5,497 nt of DNA from Thermodesulfovibrionales bacterium (GTDB lineage: Bacteria > Nitrospirota > Thermodesulfovibrionia > Thermodesulfovibrionales > UBA1546): positions 4,535 to 10,031 of the forward strand of contig CAKKPR010000035.1 in the NCBI GenBank assembly GCA_919901705.1, in the 5' to 3' direction. The position numbers were made by a program, and so were the translations under genes. The first letter of the stretch is position 1; each line of letters begins with the position of its first letter. Positions 1 through 5,073 of this stretch are shown here, piece by piece. Below the pieces are notes generated by a model. That model worked only from the letters and a program-made list of their open reading frames with translations, searched no databases and was not told where the DNA came from.

Positions 1-723
1 AATAATCCGCTTGGTTTTATATCCAGCAATATTAATACCTTCAGTAAATATGTAGCAAGACTTAAGGACATGGTCGCCTTTTATAATGCCTCGCTCGAGG
101 ATAGCAGAGTTCCCGAGAGCGTCAGAAAATCCTCACGTCAGAAATGGGAGGAGCTGAAGCTTGATTTTATATCTTCAGACATAGAAGATTTGATCAAGCA
201 GAGCCTCGAAGGTACTGAAAGGGTAAAAAAAATAGTTTCTGACCTGAAGGGTTTTTCACATATTGACGAGGGCACAGAGGCTGTTGTTGACATTAATACA
301 GAAATAGACAGAACCCTGAATGTCCTTACGCATGAAATACCCGAAGGAGCGGAAATCATAAAAGATTATCATCCTTTGCCGGGATTCAAATGTAATCCGG
401 CCCTTGTCTGCCAGGTATTTCTCAACATTATACTTAACGCAATACAGGCAAGAAAACTTACCCTTAAACTTTTCATAAGTACAGGCTATAATAATAGCAG
501 GATAGCAGTAAGGTTTTCAGATAACGGCAGGGGAATACCAGAAGAGATAAGGAGCAGAATCTTTGAGCCGTTTTATACAACCAAAGATGTGGGTAAAGGC
601 ACGGGCATGGGGCTTACAGCAGCCTATGAAACAATCACTGGTTATGGCGGGACCATTGAGGTCGAAAGCCGGCCTGAAGAAGGGGCAACCTTTACCATAA
701 CGCTGCCTGTAAAGAGGGAATGA
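1..723 (+). CDS. Sensor histidine kinase, C-terminal part (5' end outside window)
   Basis: Kinase core of a two-component sensor histidine kinase, which autophosphorylates on His and passes the phosphate to a REC-domain Asp. The reading frame is open from base 1, so the first in-frame ATG (base 70) is internal, not the start. The first visible residues, NNPLGFISSN, are the right half of an H-box of the HEINNP type; the phospho-acceptor His should lie three codons before the window. A long helical dimerisation hairpin follows. The HATPase_c domain is complete: N-box with N142 and N146 (LNIILNAIQA), G1 box DNGRGIP (174-180), F-box FEPFY (188-192), and G2 box GKGTGMGL (198-205), counting visible residues. 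All ATP-binding motifs look intact. The sensor and any membrane segments lie outside the window. The stop is one base before the next ATG, so the gene is almost certainly co-transcribed and translationally coupled with the REC-ATPase gene, its probable partner. Confidence 0.93.
   Translation, partial: NNPLGFISSNINTFSKYVARLKDMVAFYNASLEDSRVPESVRKSSRQKWEELKLDFISSDIEDLIKQSLEGTERVKKIVSDLKGFSHIDEGTEAVVDINTEIDRTLNVLTHEIPEGAEIIKDYHPLPGFKCNPALVCQVFLNIILNAIQARKLTLKLFISTGYNNSRIAVRFSDNGRGIPEEIRSRIFEPFYTTKDVGKGTGMGLTAAYETITGYGGTIEVESRPEEGATFTITLPVKRE
712..718 (+). promoter_or_regulatory. Ribosome binding site for the REC-PilB gene
   Basis: A purine-rich AAGAGGG lies within the last codons of the kinase gene, about six bases before the ATG at 725. 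It supports that start and indicates coupled translation, because the kinase stop codon lies between the site and the ATG. Confidence 0.7.
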
Positions 724-724
724 A

Positions 725-3175
725 ATGTCAAAATACTCAAAACTTTTCAAGGATGTAACAAAAGGTGAGGATACCGTGCCTTCTCAGGAGGATATTGCCT
801 ATGAGCTCAATCCTGAAAAAGAGGAAAGATTTTCTATTCTTTTTGTGGATGATGAGGAGAATGTCCTTAATGCTCTCAGGAGGATTTTTCTTGAGGAAAA
901 CTATGAAATCTTTACTGCCGGCTCTGCAGCCGATGCCCTTCAGATAATGGAAAGAGAAAAGGTTCACCTTGTCATTTCAGACCATAGGATGCCTGTGATT
1001 ACAGGCTCCCAGTTGCTGAAAGAGATAAAACAAAAGTGGCCTGATACGATAAGGATAATGCTTACCGGATATTCCGATGTACAGTCTATTATGGGGGCAG
1101 TAAACGAAGGCGCGGTATATAAATTCATAACAAAGCCCTGGAATGACGAGGACCTCAGGCTTACAGTAAGCCTTGCACTTCAGCAGTATGTCCTTATACA
1201 GGAAAATAAGAAACTCAAGGATATTGCCAAAAAACAGCAGATAAAGATCAAGAATTACTCTATCCTGTTTGATGAAAACAGGGGTATATTGGGGAATATT
1301 CTTGTCAAGGCCGGAGTAATAGGGAAGACCGACCTCGAAAGGGCGCTTGCTGAAAAACATGAAGATGAGTTTTTGAGCGATACCCTCATGAGGCTCGGGC
1401 TTACCTCTGAATCGAAGATTATACGGGCGCTTCAGAATCACCTGAAAATAGAATATGTTGACCTTAAAGAGATGAACCTGAATCATTCAGTTGTCAGAAT
1501 TCTACCTAAAGAACTCTGCGAAAAGAACAGGCTGATCCCTATAAAATTCGACGGCAGGCAGATTACGCTTGCAATGGCCGATCCCTCGGATATATATAAA
1601 TATGATAATATCGCAATAATGACCGGCCTAAAAGTAGTGCCTGTTATAGCAAGCAGCTCAGATATTATGTTTCAGTTAAAAAAGCTCTATGGCGACGGCA
1701 AAGATGAAAATGCCGAGATGGAAGAATTCGCCGACATTGAACCGCTCGATGAAATTGATATTGTTATTGACGAAGAAGATAAGGATGTTAATGTCCAGGA
1801 ACTCCTGAGTTCTTCAGAGATTCCCCCTATCATAAGGATAGTAAATGCAATAATTTCAGAGGCCATACGTTATTTGGCAAGCGACATACATATCGAACCA
1901 AAGTCAAAATACTCGCTTGTAAGATACAGGATTGATGGCATGCTTCACGGGAAAATAAAAATACCATTGGACCTTCACTCTGCAACCATATCAAGGATTA
2001 AGATTCTTGCCAAGATGGACATATCTGAAAGGCGAAGGCCTCAGGATGGGAGGATCACTGTAAAGGCAGGCACAAGGATGGTGGATATGAGGGTGTCAAC
2101 AATGCCTACTATCAATGGTGAAAAAGTGGTCATGCGCATACTTGATAAAAATGCATCTGTAAAAAAGCTGGATGAACTGGGGGTAAGTTCGGATGATCTG
2201 CAAAGAATCTATAAACTCGTTAAAAAACCACAGGGGATTATTATATCAACAGGCCCTACAGGCAGCGGGAAGACAACGTTGCTCTACTCGCTGTTAAACG
2301 AAATGATTCAGAGCACAAAAAACTTCGAGACCATTGAAGACCCTGTTGAGTATTATCTTGAAGACGCAAGCCAGGTATATATCAGGGAAAAGATAGGCCT
2401 GTCATTTCCTTCTGTCCTGCGTTCCACTCTCAGGCAGGACCCTGATGTAATACTTGTTGGGGAAGTCAGAGACTTTGAGACAGCAGATGTTGCGTTCAAG
2501 GCCGCCCTCACAGGCCATATGGTTTTAACATCGCTTCATACAAACAACTCCGTTGCATCCATAACAAGATTAATTGATATGGGCATCAAACCATATATTA
2601 TTGCATCGGCCCTTGAAAGCATTGTTGCACAGAGACTGGTCAGAAAGATATGCAAATACTGCAAGGTTCAGGAACAGCCGGATAAGAACCTTATGGACCT
2701 GCTGAAGATACCGGTTGATTCGTTAAAGGGAAATGTCTTTAAAGGCAAGGGATGCGAAAAGTGCAATAATACAGGATATATGGGAAGGACCGGCATCTTT
2801 GAGCTCTTTGTAATGAATGATGATTTCAGGCATTTAATCAGCGCCAACTACAAGGAATCCGAACTCATTGATATTGCATGCTCGAGCGGAATGAAGACAC
2901 TTATTGAAGTCGGCATAGAAAAGGTCAGTACCGGAGAGACCACGCTTGAAGAACTAATCAGGGTTATCGGCCCTCAGACAAAATATGAAAGAAGATGTGA
3001 AATATGCCAGAATATTATTGATGCTAATTTCTTGTTCTGTCCATTCTGCGGCTCATTCAAGCAGAATGTCTGCAAACATTGCAAATTGCCCATGGAAAAG
3101 GATTGGGTTATCTGTCCTCATTGCGGCAGAGCGAAGTTAACAAATAAAGAAGATATTTCAGAAACAGGGGGATAA
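725..3175 (+). CDS. REC-MshEN-PilB/GspE ATPase-double zinc ribbon fusion protein
   Basis: Cytoplasmic hexameric ATPase of the PilB/GspE family (type IV pilus extension or type II secretion motor) with added regulatory parts. Residues ~37-150 are a receiver domain with acidic pair D42/D43, phospho-acceptor D86 (SDHRMP), T114 and K137 (TKPW). Residues ~150-183 form a helical, probably coiled-coil linker. Residues ~188-322 are an MshEN domain, followed by an acidic linker (~323-356). The ATPase (~360-750) is complete: ASDIHIEP (385-392), Walker A GPTGSGKTT (510-518), Asp box ETIEDPVEY (535-543), Walker B with E580 (VILVGEVRD), His box with H598 and H605, and the family tetracysteine zinc site C643/C646/C677/C680. 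Residues 758-800 add four more CxxC pairs (758/761, 772/775, 783/786, 797/800), a double zinc ribbon not normal for PilB. At 816 residues it is roughly 250 longer than ordinary PilB (about 570). The start has a good ribosome binding site. Whether it drives pili, secretion or another filament cannot be decided here, because no pilin, PilC or PilT gene is present. Confidence 0.95.
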   Translation: MSKYSKLFKDVTKGEDTVPSQEDIAYELNPEKEERFSILFVDDEENVLNALRRIFLEENYEIFTAGSAADALQIMEREKVHLVISDHRMPVITGSQLLKEIKQKWPDTIRIMLTGYSDVQSIMGAVNEGAVYKFITKPWNDEDLRLTVSLALQQYVLIQENKKLKDIAKKQQIKIKNYSILFDENRGILGNILVKAGVIGKTDLERALAEKHEDEFLSDTLMRLGLTSESKIIRALQNHLKIEYVDLKEMNLNHSVVRILPKELCEKNRLIPIKFDGRQITLAMADPSDIYKYDNIAIMTGLKVVPVIASSSDIMFQLKKLYGDGKDENAEMEEFADIEPLDEIDIVIDEEDKDVNVQELLSSSEIPPIIRIVNAIISEAIRYLASDIHIEPKSKYSLVRYRIDGMLHGKIKIPLDLHSATISRIKILAKMDISERRRPQDGRITVKAGTRMVDMRVSTMPTINGEKVVMRILDKNASVKKLDELGVSSDDLQRIYKLVKKPQGIIISTGPTGSGKTTLLYSLLNEMIQSTKNFETIEDPVEYYLEDASQVYIREKIGLSFPSVLRSTLRQDPDVILVGEVRDFETADVAFKAALTGHMVLTSLHTNNSVASITRLIDMGIKPYIIASALESIVAQRLVRKICKYCKVQEQPDKNLMDLLKIPVDSLKGNVFKGKGCEKCNNTGYMGRTGIFELFVMNDDFRHLISANYKESELIDIACSSGMKTLIEVGIEKVSTGETTLEELIRVIGPQTKYERRCEICQNIIDANFLFCPFCGSFKQNVCKHCKLPMEKDWVICPHCGRAKLTNKEDISETGG
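3167..3171 (+). promoter_or_regulatory. Ribosome binding site for the small receiver gene
   Basis: A run of five G preceded by ACA lies seven bases before the ATG at 3179 and overlaps the last codons of the ATPase gene. It supports that start and suggests translational coupling. Confidence 0.65.
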
Positions 3176-3178
3176 GCT

Positions 3179-3736
3179 ATGCAGGATACGATACTTATAG
3201 TAGATGATGAGCCGAATGTAATTTCATCGCTGAAGAGAGCGCTGGTTGATGAGCCTTATGCGATATATTCGGTAAACAGCGGCGAGGATGGGCTGAAGCT
3301 CCTGAAGCAGCATAAGATAAAGTTGATAATATCCGACGAAAGGATGCCCGGCATGGCGGGTTCAGATTTTTTATCGCTTGCAAAAAAGGAATTTCCAGAC
3401 ACCATCAGGATTATATTGACAGGCCACGCAAGCATTGACGCTGCCATGAAGGCCATAAACAAAGGAGAGATATACAGGTTTTTCACCAAGCCGTGGGATG
3501 AAATTGAACTGAAGATTGCAATCCGTATGGCGCTGGAGAAATATAATCTTGAGGCGGAAAACAAAAGGCTGCTGAAGATTGTAAAACGCCAGGCTGTGGA
3601 TTTAAAGGTGATAGAAAAGAAATATCCGAGCATTACAGATATGGAAAAAGATGAGCATGGCCGTATTGTATTGCCTGAAATATCCAAGAAAGAATTTGAC
3701 TCTATCGTGGCGCAGATTGAAAAAGAATACAGTTAG
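3179..3736 (+). CDS. Single-domain response regulator with helical C-terminal tail
   Basis: A receiver protein that takes phosphate from a histidine kinase. Residues 4-120 are a REC domain with all active-site residues: D9/D10, phospho-acceptor D53 (SDERMP), T81 (LTG) and K104 (FTKPW). There is no DNA-binding, GGDEF, EAL or HD-GYP output domain. The last ~65 residues start as a charged helix continuing from the final REC helix (ALEKYNLEAENKRLL) and end in a short segment around GRIVLPEISKKEF. The REC domain plus helix aligns without gaps to residues 37-178 of the upstream ATPase at roughly 40% identity by eye, including the SD-x-RMP and TKPW signatures. The gene starts three bases after the ATPase stop. 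It could be a phosphate sink or shuttle for the same kinase, or act by protein-protein contact on the pilus motor. The receiver call is firm; the role is inference. Confidence 0.92.
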   Translation: MQDTILIVDDEPNVISSLKRALVDEPYAIYSVNSGEDGLKLLKQHKIKLIISDERMPGMAGSDFLSLAKKEFPDTIRIILTGHASIDAAMKAINKGEIYRFFTKPWDEIELKIAIRMALEKYNLEAENKRLLKIVKRQAVDLKVIEKKYPSITDMEKDEHGRIVLPEISKKEFDSIVAQIEKEYS

Positions 3737-3776
3737 AAAATCAGGCTTCAAAATTTTCAGTCATAAAAGCTGAATA

Positions 3777-4496
3777 ATGGCTGCAAATAACAAGGCAATA
3801 ACATACCATTACAAATTCAGGTTTAATGACGGAACAGAAAAAGAACTCAAGGTAAAGCTCGACAGAAAAACCTTAAACCTTTTGCGCAGCGAGAGGGCCA
3901 CCTATCCTGAATGGGCGGCATTGAATTTCTTCAAATGCCCTAATTGCACACTTAGCGAAGGCCTGCATAAGTTTTGCCCGATAGCAAAAAATTTTACAGA
4001 TATCGTTGAGTCCTTCGGGAGTTCAATATCCTATGAAGAAGTGGATGTATCGGTCATTACAGAAGAAAGGGAATATTTTAAACACACAACATTGCAGAAA
4101 GCGCTGAGTTCTTTAACCGGGATTTATATGGTCACAAGCGGCTGCCCGGTTATGGATAAGCTAAGGCCTATGGTACGGCATCACCTGCCGTTTGCATCTG
4201 AAGAAGAGACAACGTATCGCGCCCTGTCAATGTATCTTCTTGCGCAGTATTTTTTATACAAAAGAGGTATAGAGCCGGACCTGGACATGAAAAATCTTGT
4301 CAGGATTTATGAAGATGTCCAGATAGTCAACAGGGCCTTTCATAAAAGGCTTTCAAATATCAAAATGGAAGATGCAAATGTCAATGCGCTGGTTATCCTC
4401 AATTGCTTTGCCGATTCTGTAACTTTCTCTATAAACAAAGAGATGCTGGAAGATATAGAGCTTCTTTTTGCTGCATACTTGCCTGACGGGAAGTGA
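3777..4496 (+). CDS. Conserved hypothetical protein with cysteine cluster (possibly DUF6901-like)
   Basis: Soluble 239-residue protein of unknown function, with no signal peptide or membrane segment. The N-terminus (residues 9-35) looks like a small beta-rich module (YHYKFRFNDGTEKELKVKLD). Next comes a cysteine group, C54-x2-C57-x9-C67 (KCPNC...FCP), then a very conserved-looking core at 105-140 with SGCPVMDKLRPMV (C123) and HHLPFA, and a helical C-terminal half. C54, C57, C67 and C123, or nearby histidines (H64, H135, H136), could bind a metal or Fe-S cluster; this is inference. From memory it resembles proteins labelled DUF6901 in deltaproteobacterial genomes, which I cannot verify here. 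The ATG is the first after an in-frame TGA at 3771-3773, which fixes the start; the Shine-Dalgarno sequence is weak. The gene follows the receiver gene by 40 bases on the same strand and probably belongs to the operon. All three Gln codons are CAG, as in the genes before it. Its stop codon abuts the cassette array. Confidence 0.85.
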   Translation: MAANNKAITYHYKFRFNDGTEKELKVKLDRKTLNLLRSERATYPEWAALNFFKCPNCTLSEGLHKFCPIAKNFTDIVESFGSSISYEEVDVSVITEEREYFKHTTLQKALSSLTGIYMVTSGCPVMDKLRPMVRHHLPFASEEETTYRALSMYLLAQYFLYKRGIEPDLDMKNLVRIYEDVQIVNRAFHKRLSNIKMEDANVNALVILNCFADSVTFSINKEMLEDIELLFAAYLPDGK

Positions 4497-4578
4497 CGCT
4501 CTAAATGAGGCGCAGGGGCAACTACCCTGTGAAAACCCACCGAGGTTATTCCCTGTCGCTTCGATTTTGTTGTTGGGT
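4491..4578 (-). other. attC: attC-like recombination site of cassette A (outer end of array)
   Basis: Read on the - strand, the site starts with R'' ACCCAAC (4572-4578), a perfect match to RYYYAAC. It continues with a 7-base spacer, L'' TCGAAGCG (4557-4564), an imperfectly self-complementary centre (4513-4556, outer arms ACAGGG/CCCCTG), L' CGCCTCA (4506-4512), an 8-base spacer, and R' position GTCACTT (4491-4497). L'' pairs with L' if one C is left unpaired, the extrahelical base that gives attC its strand choice, with one further mismatch. R' departs from GTTRRRY, which is explained if its last six bases come from the host chromosome and not from a following cassette. The box spacing is the same as in the site at 4983-5073. 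Total length 88 bases is within the attC range. I have not computed a fold. Confidence 0.75.
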
Positions 4579-4988
4579 CTGCCTCAACCAATAATCATCA
4601 CGCCAGTAATAGAGACGAGCAGATGGCTCATCGTTGTATGCCTGCCAAAGAGCATGGTCTCTCTCTGAGCTCCAATGTAGATACATGTCTTTATCTGAAT
4701 TGATAGGTCTCCAAAGTTGGTCTCGTTTATCATCTGATGTTGCTTCTTGAACATTCTTTTTGAATTGCTGCTCGCTGACCTTAAATCTATTAAAATTATT
4801 CTGGGCCTCAATTAATGATACTTTATTCGCACCACCGGCCATATCGGGATATGCAAGTTGAACAATGTCATCTTCCCAGAAACAAAACGGACATATATCG
4901 TAAGATCCTGGGGGTTCCTTGAAGACAAGATATCCACAAACAGGGCATGTATATTCTTTTTTAATTTCTTTCATTTATTTCGACCCAA
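4497..4988 (-). mobile_element. Integron gene cassette A (CPCC protein)
   Basis: Boundaries follow from integrase cutting between G and TT in the R' box (G^TTRRRY). On the - strand the cassette runs from the TTGGGT of the inner attC to the final G of its own attC, 492 bases. It has one gene that fills nearly all of it: only 14 bases precede the ATG, too few for a promoter, so expression must come from outside the cassette. This compact layout is typical of integron cassettes. It is the last cassette before the chromosomal genes and therefore probably the oldest of the array. Confidence 0.72.
4546..4974 (-). CDS. CPCC-type cysteine-rich protein (cassette gene)
   Basis: Small 142-residue cytoplasmic protein. 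Its N-terminal half matches what I know of the Cys_rich_CPCC family: a CPVCGY motif (C10, C13), then a GSYDICPFCFWEDD segment (second CxxC at C29/C32), then a PDMAGGANKVSLIEAQNNF stretch. The four cysteines form a likely zinc ribbon. The family has no defined biochemical role that I can state. The C-terminal half is rich in Trp, Tyr and Asp (LYYWRDDYW). The last ~14 residues (RQTQQQNRSDRE and neighbours) are encoded by the attC site and are probably not part of the functional fold. The start ATG is preceded directly by an in-frame TAA (4975-4977), which fixes it; no Shine-Dalgarno sequence is visible. Seven of its eleven Gln codons are CAA, unlike the operon genes. Its stop is 49 bases from the stop of the converging gene. 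Confidence 0.88.
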   Translation of the reverse strand: MKEIKKEYTCPVCGYLVFKEPPGSYDICPFCFWEDDIVQLAYPDMAGGANKVSLIEAQNNFNRFKVSEQQFKKNVQEATSDDKRDQLWRPINSDKDMYLHWSSERDHALWQAYNDEPSARLYYWRDDYWLRQTQQQNRSDRE

Positions 4989-5073
4989 CGCCGTGCGTCA
5001 CCCGCGCGGGCAATCACTTTTACTGAAAAACAAACCAGCGTTATCGCCAGTCGGGTTGATTTTTTTGTTGGGG
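4983..5073 (-). other. attC: attC recombination site of cassette B
   Basis: On the - strand: R'' CCCCAAC (5067-5073; RYYYAAC except the first base), a 7-base A spacer, L'' TCAACCCG (5052-5059), an imperfect palindromic centre (5005-5051), L' CGGGTGA (4998-5004), an 8-base spacer, and R' GTTGGGT (4983-4989), a perfect GTTRRRY. L'' and L' are fully complementary except for one extra base in L'', the hallmark extrahelical base. The centre can extend the stem, with GGCGATAAC facing GTGATTGCC. The 91-base length and the box order and spacing agree with the other site, and parts of the centre are alike in sequence (GATAAC...GGT, TTGCCC). Such similarity between neighbouring sites is usual in chromosomal integrons. 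Confidence 0.85.

Noticed and set aside
70..723. Histidine kinase gene starting at the ATG at base 70
   Set aside because: The frame stays open to base 1 and the residues before this Met (NNPLGFISSN) are conserved H-box sequence, so the true start is upstream of the window.
977..1486. 169-residue - strand reading frame inside the REC-ATPase gene
   Set aside because: It lies wholly opposite a strongly supported multi-domain gene and shows no recognisable motif; it is an antisense shadow.
3256..3687. 143-residue - strand reading frame opposite the small receiver gene
   Set aside because: The Ser/Ile/Phe-rich composition is typical of antisense translation, and the + strand gene has a complete REC active site.
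3737..3776. Terminator or promoter between the small receiver gene and the next gene
   Set aside because: Only a short AT palindrome (AAAATTTT) is present, with no GC-rich stem or convincing -35/-10 pair, so I treat the gene as part of the same operon.
4491..5073. The two palindromes as inverted-repeat ends of an insertion sequence or as a CRISPR repeat pair
   Set aside because: They are in the same orientation, each self-complementary with attC box order, and enclose a non-transposase gene; there are only two copies and no spacer-like units.
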